From Sporosarcina sp. (lineage in GTDB: Bacteria > Bacillota > Bacilli > Bacillales_A > Planococcaceae): a stretch of 64,000 nt of DNA. This document shows positions 30,336 to 40,213 of the stretch, one piece after another. Location of the stretch: the NCBI RefSeq assembly GCF_029257255.1, contig NZ_JARICI010000087.1:51424-115423 (forward strand). Reading direction: 5' to 3'. The notes below the pieces were generated by a model, which was given only the letters and a program-made list of their open reading frames with translations, made no database searches and was not told the origin of the DNA. Position numbers and translations under genes: made by a program. How positions within the stretch are numbered: position 1 is the first letter of the stretch; every line of letters starts with the position of its first letter.

Positions 30336-31598
30336 TCAGTTATATTCTTCTTCGATTCCTTGTGACCAACGCATAGCCTGTAGAAAGATCTCTCCTAATT
30401 TTCTTTTGGGAATCCTTAGTTCTTCTGATAACCGGCCAACCTTTTCCCAATCAAAACGTTCCACTGCCACAATCAGTTCTAAGTAAGGGGTCATCTCTGT
30501 CGTTCTCCCATTGAGCGTGTCAATAATCACATCGGACAGCGATAGCAAAGGCAGGATATCTTCCCATTTCATACTCATCACTGCATCAATCAGAGAAAAC
30601 ATGCCGGTTAGGAAGTATTCATCTTTATTCGGCTTACGTTTATATTTTGCGAGCAATTCAAACGCTCTGGCACGTCGGAGAGAAAGTTCCACTAGTGCGC
30701 TCACTCGCCCGCTGTTAGCATCTCTCGCCAAGTCATGCAGCATGAGCACTTGCAGCCATTTTTTCGTTTCATCGAGACCAATCAGAACAATCGCCTGCTT
30801 GATCGAACTAATCTGCCGTGGGATTTCAAATCCATACGAATTAATGAATCGCAACAGCTTATACGAAATAGACACGTCACGCATAATGACTTCCGAAAGA
30901 TCACTGATCGATGGTGCATCCTTCTGAAAATACTCTAGAATCTGCATGTGAATTAACGTGTTGGACGGTACTTCGGCACTCTTAATAATTTCTGGCTTCG
31001 CAAAGAAATACCCTTGAAATAAATCATATCCGCTATTTAACGCCAGTTGATAATCAGCTTCTGTCTCTACCTTTTCAGCCAATAAAATAATAGCCGGATA
31101 CTTCTTTAGAAAGATCTTTATCGCATCCCGCTCTGCTTTACTGGTATTCATAAAATCCACTTTAATGATGTCGATTAGTTCAAACAGCTGAGGATGTTGT
31201 ATATATTGATTCTGTAAAACGAAATCATCCAGCGCGATTGTAAACCCTGCTTCTTTAAAGTTCTCCAAGCGTCTCAATAGAGCGGGGGTAATTTCAACAT
31301 CCTCTAAAATTTCAATAACTACTTGATTCGGGTTTAAACTCATAAACAAATCCTGTGCAAGCAACTCCCCTGAGAAGTTGATAAATGAAGGCACTCCGTT
31401 TGTCACTTGATCTATTCCTACTGAAAGAAAGGTATTCACCAAAAGACTAATCGTAGCCTGTTCTGGATTAATATCCGGAAAGAAATTTTCTTCACTATTA
31501 CGATACAACAGTTCATATGCATAAATGTTTCCTTGCCGCTCGAGAATCGGCTGCCTGCCGATGAATATCGAGTAATCATTCATTTGGTTCAGCTCCAT
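30336..31598 (-). CDS. EAL-HDOD protein (YuxH-like), EAL motif degenerate
   Basis: IFIGRQPILERQGNIYAYELLYR (ELL, not EAL); C-terminal HDOD-type segment ISYKLLRFINSYGF. Confidence 0.87.
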   Translation of the reverse strand: MELNQMNDYSIFIGRQPILERQGNIYAYELLYRNSEENFFPDINPEQATISLLVNTFLSVGIDQVTNGVPSFINFSGELLAQDLFMSLNPNQVVIEILEDVEITPALLRRLENFKEAGFTIALDDFVLQNQYIQHPQLFELIDIIKVDFMNTSKAERDAIKIFLKKYPAIILLAEKVETEADYQLALNSGYDLFQGYFFAKPEIIKSAEVPSNTLIHMQILEYFQKDAPSISDLSEVIMRDVSISYKLLRFINSYGFEIPRQISSIKQAIVLIGLDETKKWLQVLMLHDLARDANSGRVSALVELSLRRARAFELLAKYKRKPNKDEYFLTGMFSLIDAVMSMKWEDILPLLSLSDVIIDTLNGRTTEMTPYLELIVAVERFDWEKVGRLSEELRIPKRKLGEIFLQAMRWSQGIEEEYN

Positions 31599-31897
31599 GT
31601 TTAATTTGAAGTTTAGTCTTCATCATTCTCTCTATATGTTTTTGCATAAATTACTCCATTTCAATGTGTGAATAAAGATAATTCTCTCCACTTTTCAACT
31701 AGCTCCCTTCAAGAGAACTAGAAACTATGCGTATTTACTAATTTTATTTTATTAACTCAATCTTTCCCCCTCTATTGTACTCGATGGGTAGAAATATAGA
31801 AATGTGATAATTAGAAATAACTACTCTTTTTCATTCTCATACTTCGCAATTTCTTTGCATACTTTACACAGAGGAGTGATGACAGCTGGAACACAAG

Positions 31898-32104
31898 ATG
31901 TTTAGGGGTACTTTCGAGCCTTACGTATCGCCTTTTGACCCGTGTCCCCCTATAAAAGTGAAGACATTTGTATTGCCGCCGCAGCTCTTTATGAATGTAC
32001 AGCCTCCTGGACTTCCACAGTATTCTCCGGCGGAAGCATTACGCCAAGGTTCACTCTGGCCGGCCCTGGTAGATGGTTTCTCCAAAAAGGAGGGAATTTT
32101 CTAA
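31898..32104 (+). CDS. cotJA: Spore coat-associated protein CotJA
   Basis: Pro-rich SPFDPCPPIKVKTFVLPPQLFMNVQPPGLPQYSPAEALRQGSLWPALVD; followed by cotJB/cotJC. Confidence 0.88.
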   Translation: MFRGTFEPYVSPFDPCPPIKVKTFVLPPQLFMNVQPPGLPQYSPAEALRQGSLWPALVDGFSKKEGIF

Positions 32105-32367
32105 TGGATGCTGCGGAACAAAGAGAGATGCTGAAGCTGGTGCAGCAAGCAGATTTTGTTGTCGTCGAACTGACACTCTACACAGATACGCACCGGCATG
32201 ACAAGGAAGCACTAGAGCAGTGGCGGATGGCCATCAAGGAAGCCTCCAAAACACGAAAAGCATATGAAAAGCGTTATGGACCTCTTTCTCTCTATTCGGT
32301 CCCTTCAGAACAGGCCATTGACATGGGCTGGCGCTGGAATCAGCCACCGTGGCCATGGCAGATGTAA
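32104..32367 (+). CDS. cotJB: Spore coat protein CotJB
   Basis: In-frame ATG at 32104 inside ORF 31942..32367; LVQQADFVVVELTLYTDTHRHDKEAL; C-terminal WRWNQPPWPWQM. Confidence 0.88.
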   Translation: MDAAEQREMLKLVQQADFVVVELTLYTDTHRHDKEALEQWRMAIKEASKTRKAYEKRYGPLSLYSVPSEQAIDMGWRWNQPPWPWQM

Positions 32368-32406
32368 TGACATTCAAACAGGATGATTTTACAAGGAGGA
32401 ACGAAG

Positions 32407-32976
32407 ATGTGGGTGTACGAAAAGAAATTACTGTATCCAGTGGAGGTAAGTGAATGTAATCCGAGGCTGGCTAAGTATATTGCCGAACAGTACGGAGGCG
32501 CTGACGGCGAACTCGCGGCAGCTCTACGTTATATGAATCAACGGTATACGGTTCCTGATAAGATTATCGGCCTGCTCAATGATATCTCCACAGAAGAGTT
32601 TTCACATCTGGAAATGCTTGCCACTATGATTTATAAATTAACAAAAGATTCGACACCACAGGAATTGGAGGAAGCGGGCCTCGGTGCTCATTTTGTTAAC
32701 CACGGAAGCGCATTATTTTACGAAAATGCGGGCGGCGTTCCATTCACTACAACTTATATCCAAGCCAAAGGTGATCCAATTGCTGATTTATATGAAGATA
32801 TTGCAGCAGAGGAAAAAGCCCGTGCTACGTATCAATGGATTATCGATGTATCGGATGATCCTTTAATTAACGACTCACTGAAATTTTTAAGGGAACGGGA
32901 AAACGTCCACTCGCTGCGTTTCCGTGAAGCTGTGGAAGTATTAAAAGAAGAACGCGACCGCAAAAAGATTTTCTGA
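32407..32976 (+). CDS. cotJC: Spore coat protein CotJC (Mn-catalase-like)
   Basis: MWVYEKKLLYPVEVSECNPRLAKYIAEQYGGADGELAAALRYMNQRY; RBS AGGAGG. Confidence 0.92.
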   Translation: MWVYEKKLLYPVEVSECNPRLAKYIAEQYGGADGELAAALRYMNQRYTVPDKIIGLLNDISTEEFSHLEMLATMIYKLTKDSTPQELEEAGLGAHFVNHGSALFYENAGGVPFTTTYIQAKGDPIADLYEDIAAEEKARATYQWIIDVSDDPLINDSLKFLRERENVHSLRFREAVEVLKEERDRKKIF

Positions 32977-32993
32977 TAGATGTGCCGGCTGGA

Positions 32994-33028
32994 GCCTTAC
33001 TTCCTTCAATTTGGAAGGTAAGGCTTCT
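32994..33028 (+). terminator. Rho-independent terminator after cotJC
   Basis: GCCTTACTTCC ttcaattt GGAAGGTAAGGCTTCTTTT. Confidence 0.75.
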
Positions 33029-33095
33029 TTTATTGTTTAGGAATGGACATTCAATGGTATCTTTTAAAATAGGATAGTTCACGGAGGTGACCTGC

Positions 33096-34763
33096 ATGTT
33101 GAAACGGAAGATGAGGAATGCACAGCGTTCTCAAGAAATCATAAATGTATTTTTAAGAAATGGCTTCAGTCATATCTTGTTCCGTCTGGGACTGACCGAC
33201 CGAAAATTTTCTACCACAGATGAAGCAGCAGATTTGAATTTATATCATGTAGGCAAGAAATTACGAACGGCTTTGGAACAGCTAGGACCTACTTTTGTGA
33301 AGCTCGGTCAAATTGCCAGCGGTCGCCGGGATTTAGTGCCGGAAGAGATCGCGGAAGAACTGGAAAAACTGCAGGATCATGTAGTCGCTTTTCCTTTTGA
33401 AGAAGTGCGCAGTATTGTTGAAAATCAGCTGGAAGGCACTTTAGAAGAGTTATTTCAGGAATTTGATGAAGAGCCGCTCGCTTCTGCCTCTATCGGTCAA
33501 GTACATAAAGCCCGCCTAATCAGTGGGGATTTAGTGGCGGTAAAAATTCAGCGGCCGAATATCCAGCAGCAAGTAGAAACGGACCTGGCCATTTTGCATG
33601 ATTTAGCCGGCTTTTTGGAAAAGAATATGGGCTGGGCGAAAGCTTATCGTCTGCGAGATCTAATTTATGAGTTCTCTCATTCATTGCGGGAAGAGCTGGA
33701 TTATCAACTTGAAGCACGCAATGCAGAAAGGATTGGCCGTCAGTTCGAAAAGACTTCTGAAATTCAGGTGCCCCGTGTGTACGATGAGTATTCTACACGT
33801 GTTTTGTTGACAACCGAACTGATTACCGGAATAAAAGTGAGTAATACTAAACAGCTCGATGAAGAAGGCTACGACCGGGAGATTCTGGCACAGCGCATAG
33901 CTGACTCCATGCTGTCTCAAGTGATGGAGCACGGATTTTTCCATGGCGATCCTCATCCAGGCAACATCTTCATTACGCCTGGCAATACTATTTATTTTAT
34001 TGACTTTGGAATGATCGGACAACTGAGCAAAGACATGACCTATCACTTCATTTCTCTCATGTTGGCATTGCAAAAAGGAAACATCGAGCGGATGATTGAT
34101 GTCTTTTCAGCCATGGACATCTTGGATGAAGAGACCAACACCGACGCTCTTTATCGTGATTTACAGTTAATCGAAAGAAAATACTATGAAACCTCTTTAA
34201 CAGACTTACAACTCAGTGATGTCTTTATGGAGATTTTCGCCATCGCATACCGCCATCGCATCCGACTTCCAAGCGAAATGGCAATCCTATCAAAAGTCAT
34301 CATCACGCTGGAAGGAGTAATCGGTAGACTTGATCCTTCATTAAGCATCATGAAAGCTATCGAACCCTACAGCAAAAAAGTGTTCCTGAAGCAGTTCGAT
34401 CCGCGCCGTCTGCTGGAGAACAGCTGGCATACGATCGCAAAGAACGCTGAAATTGCCGCTGAACTTCCAACAGATATCAAAAGAGCGATTAAGACAATTG
34501 AAAAAGGCAAAGTGGATTTGGATATTGGTCTGAAAGATACAACTGTTATTTTCCGGCGCTTTGACAAAATTGCCAACAGGCTGTCTTTCAGTATCGTACT
34601 GCTTGCTTTCAGTATATTAATGGTCGGCCTCGTTGTCGGGTCTGCGATTGCCGGACAAACAGCTATGTTTTTCCGTCTTCCGCTGATCGAAGTCGGTTCG
34701 ATTATTGCTGCACTGATGTTTGCCTATCTGCTGTTTTCCATTGTGCGTTCAGGAAGGATCTGA
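33096..34763 (+). CDS. ABC1/AarF/UbiB atypical kinase family protein
   Basis: LGPTFVKLGQIASGRRDLVPEEIAEELEKLQD; VAVKIQRP; HGFFHGDPHPGNIF; C-terminal TM helices. Confidence 0.9.
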   Translation: MLKRKMRNAQRSQEIINVFLRNGFSHILFRLGLTDRKFSTTDEAADLNLYHVGKKLRTALEQLGPTFVKLGQIASGRRDLVPEEIAEELEKLQDHVVAFPFEEVRSIVENQLEGTLEELFQEFDEEPLASASIGQVHKARLISGDLVAVKIQRPNIQQQVETDLAILHDLAGFLEKNMGWAKAYRLRDLIYEFSHSLREELDYQLEARNAERIGRQFEKTSEIQVPRVYDEYSTRVLLTTELITGIKVSNTKQLDEEGYDREILAQRIADSMLSQVMEHGFFHGDPHPGNIFITPGNTIYFIDFGMIGQLSKDMTYHFISLMLALQKGNIERMIDVFSAMDILDEETNTDALYRDLQLIERKYYETSLTDLQLSDVFMEIFAIAYRHRIRLPSEMAILSKVIITLEGVIGRLDPSLSIMKAIEPYSKKVFLKQFDPRRLLENSWHTIAKNAEIAAELPTDIKRAIKTIEKGKVDLDIGLKDTTVIFRRFDKIANRLSFSIVLLAFSILMVGLVVGSAIAGQTAMFFRLPLIEVGSIIAALMFAYLLFSIVRSGRI

Positions 34764-34831
34764 CAGTCGTTTACTCCTCTTATATTCGGGAATAGATGCA
34801 CAGACAACTATTTTACGAGGGAGGATTTACT

Positions 34832-36889
34832 ATGAAAAATGACCGCCAAGTAAATGAACATAGCAAAGATAAGCAACTGGAAACGTTCCGGGCCCATGAC
34901 AATGAAAACCCGATGACAACGAATCAAGGACTGAAGGTGTCTGAGGACGAGCATTCGTTAAAAGCCGGCACACGCGGACCAACACTGATGGAAGACTTTC
35001 ATTTCCGCGAGAAGATGACGCATTTTGACCATGAACGGATACCCGAGCGCGTCGTTCACGCACGCGGATATGCGGCTCATGGTGAGTTCGAGTTATATGA
35101 ATCAATGAAAAAGTATACGAAAGCGGGATTCCTGCAGGAGCCGGGTTCCAAGACGCCTGTATTCACACGTTTTTCTACAGTGGCAGGAAGCAAGGGCTCA
35201 GCCGAAACGGTACGCGACGTGCGCGGTTTTGCAGTGAAATTCTATACAGATGAAGGCAACTATGATCTGGTCGGCAACAATATGCCTGTTTTCTTCATTC
35301 AGGACGCCATCAAATTCCCGGACCTCGTGCATGCCGTCAAACCCGAGCCGCATAATGAAATGCCACAGGCTGCTTCAGCACATGATACGTTCTGGGATTT
35401 CGTTGCGAATAACCAGGAGTCTGCGCACATGATCATGTGGCATATGTCTGACCGGGCGATTCCCCGCAGCTTTCGGATGATGGAAGGATTCGGCGTTCAC
35501 ACCTATCGATTCGTTAACGAACAGGGTGAAGCGCATTTTGTGAAGTTTCATTGGAAGCCGAAACTTGGTGTTCATTCACTAGTTTGGGATGAAGCGCAGA
35601 AAATCAGCGGGAAAGATCCTGATTACCACCGCCGTGATTTGTGGGAAGCGATTGAAAATGGAGACTTTGTGGAATTCGAACTGGGCGTTCAGCTGCTCGA
35701 AGAAAAGGATGAGTTCAAGTTTGACTTCGACATCCTGGATCCAACGAAAATTTGGCCAGAAGAAGATATTCCCGTTAAGATTATCGGGAAAATGACGTTG
35801 AACCGTAACGTCGATAATGTTTTTGCGGAAATGGAGCAAGTTGCGTTTCATCCGGGAAGCGTAGTTCCTGGAATCGACTTCTCCAATGACCCGCTGCTGC
35901 AGGGAAGATTGTTCTCCTATACAGATACCCAGTTGATCCGTCTCGGTGGTCCAAACTTCCATGAACTGCCGATTAACCGCCCTGTCTGCCCGTTCCATAA
36001 CAACCAGCGAGACGGCTATGGTAGACAGACGATTAATGTTGGACAAGTACACTACCATAACAATTCACTTGCAAATAATAAGCCCGATACCTCTTCTGAA
36101 GAAGACGGCGGCTATGTACACTATCAGGAGAAAGTGGAGGGCCGAAAAGTCCAGGCCCGTAGCGATTCATTCAAAGACCACTTCTCACAGGCGCGTTTAT
36201 TCTGGAACAGTATGACGGATCCCGAAAAACAGCATATTATCGATGCCTTCAGTTTTGAAGTGGGTAAAGTAAAAGATATGAATGTGAGGCAGCAGGTCGT
36301 CGATATGTTTGCAAATGTTGATATTGACATGATGACGCAGGTGGCAAAAGCAGTCGGTGTAGAAGCCCCGAAAAATGCCAAGCAGTCCGATGTAACGAAG
36401 TCTTCCCCTGCACTGAGCCAGGAAAAGAAAGCAAAACTACCGGATACCCGCAAAGTAGCGGTACTCATTGCAGATCAATTTGACGACTCAGCGCTAGAGC
36501 CATTTTTAAAAGCTTCATTGGACGCTGGCATGTCAATTGATATTGTCAGTGAGACATTCGGCAAACTTACCGGTAAAAACGGAGCGACCGTTGAAGTGGA
36601 TGAGACATTCCTGACGATGCATTCGGTTCTGTATGATGCATTGTATATCGCGGGCGGACAGGCACAGCAACAGAAGAAGTTCGAAGCTGACCTGGCTGAT
36701 TTCGTCAATGAAGCGTATATGCACTTTAAACCGATCGGCGCTGCGCCAGGTACCAAAGCGTTACTAGATCAAACAAAAGTGAAGCCGGGACCGGGTATCC
36801 TGACTGACTTGACGATTTCAGACGACGGACAGAAATGGACAGAAGCTGTTGCAGCGCACCGCTTCTGGGACCGAGATATTTATAGCTGA
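34832..36889 (+). CDS. Large-subunit (HPII-type) catalase with C-terminal DJ-1/GATase-like domain
   Basis: [52 protein letters not shown]-terminal [18 protein letters not shown]; start after GGGAGG. Confidence 0.92.
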   Translation: MKNDRQVNEHSKDKQLETFRAHDNENPMTTNQGLKVSEDEHSLKAGTRGPTLMEDFHFREKMTHFDHERIPERVVHARGYAAHGEFELYESMKKYTKAGFLQEPGSKTPVFTRFSTVAGSKGSAETVRDVRGFAVKFYTDEGNYDLVGNNMPVFFIQDAIKFPDLVHAVKPEPHNEMPQAASAHDTFWDFVANNQESAHMIMWHMSDRAIPRSFRMMEGFGVHTYRFVNEQGEAHFVKFHWKPKLGVHSLVWDEAQKISGKDPDYHRRDLWEAIENGDFVEFELGVQLLEEKDEFKFDFDILDPTKIWPEEDIPVKIIGKMTLNRNVDNVFAEMEQVAFHPGSVVPGIDFSNDPLLQGRLFSYTDTQLIRLGGPNFHELPINRPVCPFHNNQRDGYGRQTINVGQVHYHNNSLANNKPDTSSEEDGGYVHYQEKVEGRKVQARSDSFKDHFSQARLFWNSMTDPEKQHIIDAFSFEVGKVKDMNVRQQVVDMFANVDIDMMTQVAKAVGVEAPKNAKQSDVTKSSPALSQEKKAKLPDTRKVAVLIADQFDDSALEPFLKASLDAGMSIDIVSETFGKLTGKNGATVEVDETFLTMHSVLYDALYIAGGQAQQQKKFEADLADFVNEAYMHFKPIGAAPGTKALLDQTKVKPGPGILTDLTISDDGQKWTEAVAAHRFWDRDIYS

Positions 36890-36898
36890 TTAAAATGA

Positions 36899-36936
36899 GC
36901 CTTGTGGGAGAATTTTGCTCCTGCAAGGCTTTTTGT
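36899..36936 (+). terminator. Rho-independent terminator after catalase
   Basis: GCCTTGTgGGAG aattttg CTCCtGCAAGGCTTTTTG. Confidence 0.75.
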
Positions 36937-36941
36937 AAGTG

Positions 36942-37088
36942 TAGGAGCACGTTTCGAGCTGCTATGAGCATCGACAGACGCGGTATGAGCGTTTGACCGG
37001 TTGCTATGAGCGCACACGGATTGGATTTGAGCGGCGGACGGACATCTATGAGCGCCTGCAGGACTTTCATGATCATCTAGCCTACGAT
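36942..37088. repeat. 21-bp-period array, 7 units, core TATGAGCGC (+ strand); overlaps the 3' end of the LysR gene
   Basis: TAGGA/TATGA/TTTGA/CATGA at 36942, 36963, 36984, 37005, 37026, 37047, 37068; each step exactly 21 bp. Confidence 0.88.
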
Positions 37089-37966
37089 CTGCCCAATATC
37101 TCAATAAACTTCGATGCCGCCGGCGACAGTGACACATCTTTTAAATGACACACACCGATGCTGCGTTTCGGAATCTGTTCAAGAAACTCCACTTCATGCA
37201 GCAAACCGCGGTCCAGGTAGTCTGTCGAAAACTCCTTCACCACACAGGCGATGCCAAAGTTAATCTGCGCAAACTCCAGCAGCAGTTCATGTGACCCCAA
37301 TTCAAATTCCGCGTGGATTTTCACACCTTTATCCAACAGGAAATCCTCTACATATTGGCGGGAATTCGACTTTGATTCCAGCAGAATCAGCGGCAGTTTC
37401 GTCAGCTCCTGCCAAGGTACGGGTTTCAAAAACAGCTTCTTAAAGCGTTCACCATAAACGAACGTGTCCTGTACTTCAAAACATACCCGTTTTTCAAGCG
37501 CTTCATCTTCTACGGGAAAATTACAGACTGCGATATCTGCTTCGCCCGATTTAAGCGCCGCAATAAGCTCCAAAGTCGTTCCGTTAATAATTTTAAAACG
37601 AATACTTGGATAATTGGTATGGAATGCTTCTAAGAAGGGCAATAAATAATAACGGGAGATCGTATCGCCGACTCCAATTTTCAGTTCGCCCACGGACAGA
37701 TTCTTCATTTCCTGCAATTTTTCATTGCCTGCGTCGATTAAATTCAGTGCCGAATTCACATATTCAAACAACAATGATCCTTCTTCTGTCAAATACACAC
37801 CTTTTGACGTCCTATTAAACAAGCGCGTGTCCAATTCGCGTTCCAGCTGGGAGATGATTTGGCTGACTGCTGGCTGCGACATGAACAGCTGACGCGCCGC
37901 TTTGGAAAAACTTTCATTTCGAACGACTGTACGGAAGACTTTATACCATTCAAGATTGATCGACAT
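37082..37966 (-). CDS. LysR-family transcriptional regulator
   Basis: N-terminal HTH: WYKVFRTVVRNESFSKAARQLFMSQPAVSQIISQLERELDTRLFNR. Confidence 0.92.
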   Translation of the reverse strand: MSINLEWYKVFRTVVRNESFSKAARQLFMSQPAVSQIISQLERELDTRLFNRTSKGVYLTEEGSLLFEYVNSALNLIDAGNEKLQEMKNLSVGELKIGVGDTISRYYLLPFLEAFHTNYPSIRFKIINGTTLELIAALKSGEADIAVCNFPVEDEALEKRVCFEVQDTFVYGERFKKLFLKPVPWQELTKLPLILLESKSNSRQYVEDFLLDKGVKIHAEFELGSHELLLEFAQINFGIACVVKEFSTDYLDRGLLHEVEFLEQIPKRSIGVCHLKDVSLSPAASKFIEILGRS

Positions 37967-38078
37967 ATAACTACCCCTTATATCCCCTATTCAATATATT
38001 AATTTTACTTATACCATGAACACACGTTATAATACAAAGAAGAGTGATCAAATTGAGTTTCACTAAGGAGCGATTCAT

Positions 38079-39269
38079 TTGGAAAGAGTAGTAGGTACCG
38101 TTGTCAGAGGGTTGCGTTGTCCGATCATCAATGAAGGCGATAATATTGAGCAAATCGTAGTAGACAGTGTGTTGGAAGCTTCCAGAGTTGAAAATATAGT
38201 ATTTCAAGATAAAGATGTTGTCTCCATTACAGAATCAATCGTAGCGCGAGCGCAAGGTAATTACGCTACGATCGGTAATATTGCAACAGACATCGAAGAA
38301 AAATTTGGTGACGATACGATTGGTGTCATTTTTCCTATACTGAGCCGAAATCGTTTTGGAAATATTCTGCGCGGAATTGCAAAGGGTTCTAAGAAGATTG
38401 TTTTGATGCTCAGCTATCCTTCCGATGAGGTCGGCAATCATTTAGTGGAGCTGGACCGTCTCGATGAAAAAGGTGTCAATCCTTGGACCGATGTCTTGAC
38501 GGAAACTGAATTCCGTGGGCATTTCGGCGATAACAAACATCCGTTTACCGGTGTAGATTATATTGAATACTATAAATCATTAATGGACGAATTCGGTGTT
38601 GAGCACGAAGTCATTTTCTCCAATAATGCAAGAACCATTTTAGACTATACAAAAACAGTTTTGACATGCGATATTCATACATGCTTCAGAACTAAGCGAA
38701 TTCTTGAGGCAAACGGCGCTGAAAAGATCTACAGCTTGGATGATATCCTTACACATTCCATCGACGGCAGCGGCTTCAATGAACAATTTGGTTTGCTGGG
38801 TGCCAACAAAGCACAAGAGGACAGCATCAAGTTGTTCCCTCACAACTGTCAGCCAGTCGTGGATCAAATTCAGGAAATGCTGAAAAAAGAAACCGGCAAA
38901 CATATCGAAGTCATGATTTACGGCGACGGTGCGTTCAAGGATCCGGTTGGTAAGATTTGGGAACTGGCAGACCCGGTTGTCTCCCCGGCTTACACAGACG
39001 GTCTTGACGGAATTCCGAATGAAGTAAAATTGAAGTATTTGGCGGATAATGACTTCTCTGATTTACGCGGAGATGAATTGAAAAAGGCTGTTTCCGAATA
39101 TATCGAGAAGAAAGATACAGATTTAATGGGTTCTATGGCTTCACAAGGTACCACTCCGCGTAAGCTGACAGATCTAATCGGCTCTTTATCTGACTTAACT
39201 TCAGGTAGCGGCGACAAAGGAACACCGATTGTGTTCATTCAAGGCTATTTCGACAACTATACGAATTAA
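38079..39269 (+). CDS. Coenzyme F420-0:L-glutamate ligase-like protein (CofE superfamily)
   Basis: VVRGLRCPIINEGDNIEQIVVDSVLEAS, KDVVSITESIVARAQGNYA, AFKDPVGKIWELADPVVSPAYTDGL; TTG start. Confidence 0.8.
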   Translation: MERVVGTVVRGLRCPIINEGDNIEQIVVDSVLEASRVENIVFQDKDVVSITESIVARAQGNYATIGNIATDIEEKFGDDTIGVIFPILSRNRFGNILRGIAKGSKKIVLMLSYPSDEVGNHLVELDRLDEKGVNPWTDVLTETEFRGHFGDNKHPFTGVDYIEYYKSLMDEFGVEHEVIFSNNARTILDYTKTVLTCDIHTCFRTKRILEANGAEKIYSLDDILTHSIDGSGFNEQFGLLGANKAQEDSIKLFPHNCQPVVDQIQEMLKKETGKHIEVMIYGDGAFKDPVGKIWELADPVVSPAYTDGLDGIPNEVKLKYLADNDFSDLRGDELKKAVSEYIEKKDTDLMGSMASQGTTPRKLTDLIGSLSDLTSGSGDKGTPIVFIQGYFDNYTN

Positions 39270-39273
39270 TTCT

Positions 39274-39311
39274 GATCGTGCATGAGCTGAAAACTCATGC
39301 ACGATTTTTCC
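39274..39311 (+). terminator. Rho-independent terminator
   Basis: TCGTGCATGAG ctgaaaa CTCATGCACGATTTTT. Confidence 0.8.
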
Positions 39312-39397
39312 TTTAACCCTTTATTCTGTAAATAGCCTCTATTCACATGCTACAATGAGACTAGTTTACTTTTTCAATTTAGAAAGGATTTGTGTCT

Positions 39398-40210
39398 ATG
39401 ACAAACGATGTTATCAAGCGCAACAACGTTCACATCATCGGTTCGGGCGAGAAAACAATCGTATTTGCGCACGGCTTTGGCTGCGATCAAACAGTCTGGA
39501 AAAATATCACGCCTTCATTTGAGAAAGAGTACCGGGTTGTGCTGTTTGATTATGTGGGTTCCGGCAGCAGCGATAAACTTGCTTATTCTACCGAACGGTA
39601 TAACACTCTGCACGGCTATGCGCAGGACGTCATTGAGGTTTGTGATGCGCTGGATTTGCATAGCATCTTGTATGTTGGACACTCTGTCAGCGGCATGATC
39701 GGTGCACTCGCTTCCATCCAGCGTCCTGACTTAATGAAAAAGCTCATCATGATCGGACCATCCCCGCATTATATCAATGAACCTGATTATCACGGCGGAT
39801 TCGATCGTGAAGATATCGACGAACTGCTTGATATGATGGAAATGAATTATAAAGAGTGGGCGAAGTATTTGGCTCCTATTGCCATGATGAACGAAGACCG
39901 TCCGCATCTTTCCGAAGATTTCGAGCATATGCTGTATACGAATGATCCTACGATAGCACGTCAATTTGCTGAAGCCACATTCACATCTGACTTCCGGGCA
40001 GAACTGTCAAGCGTACCTGCTGAAACGCTAATTTTGCAAACTATTGAGGATGCAATTGCTCCTGTTGAAGTGGGCGAATATATGCAAAAACGTATTCCTG
40101 ACAGCGAACTCGTCATCATGAAAGCAAAAGGACATAACCCGCATATCAGTCATCCTGAAGAAACAACCGAAGAAATTAAGCGTTTTATCACTGAGGACAG
40201 GGGCGCATAA
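39398..40210 (+). CDS. RsbQ-type alpha/beta hydrolase
   Basis: IVFAHGFGCDQTVWKNITPSFE, VGHSVSGMIGALASIQRPDL, KGHNPHISHPEE; strongly RsbQ-like. Confidence 0.88.
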   Translation: MTNDVIKRNNVHIIGSGEKTIVFAHGFGCDQTVWKNITPSFEKEYRVVLFDYVGSGSSDKLAYSTERYNTLHGYAQDVIEVCDALDLHSILYVGHSVSGMIGALASIQRPDLMKKLIMIGPSPHYINEPDYHGGFDREDIDELLDMMEMNYKEWAKYLAPIAMMNEDRPHLSEDFEHMLYTNDPTIARQFAEATFTSDFRAELSSVPAETLILQTIEDAIAPVEVGEYMQKRIPDSELVIMKAKGHNPHISHPEETTEEIKRFITEDRGA

Positions 40211-40213
40211 TAA

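Noticed and set aside
35579-36058. Antisense 159-aa ORF inside the catalase gene
   Set aside because: Fully overlaps a well-supported catalase on the other strand; composition typical of an antisense artefact.
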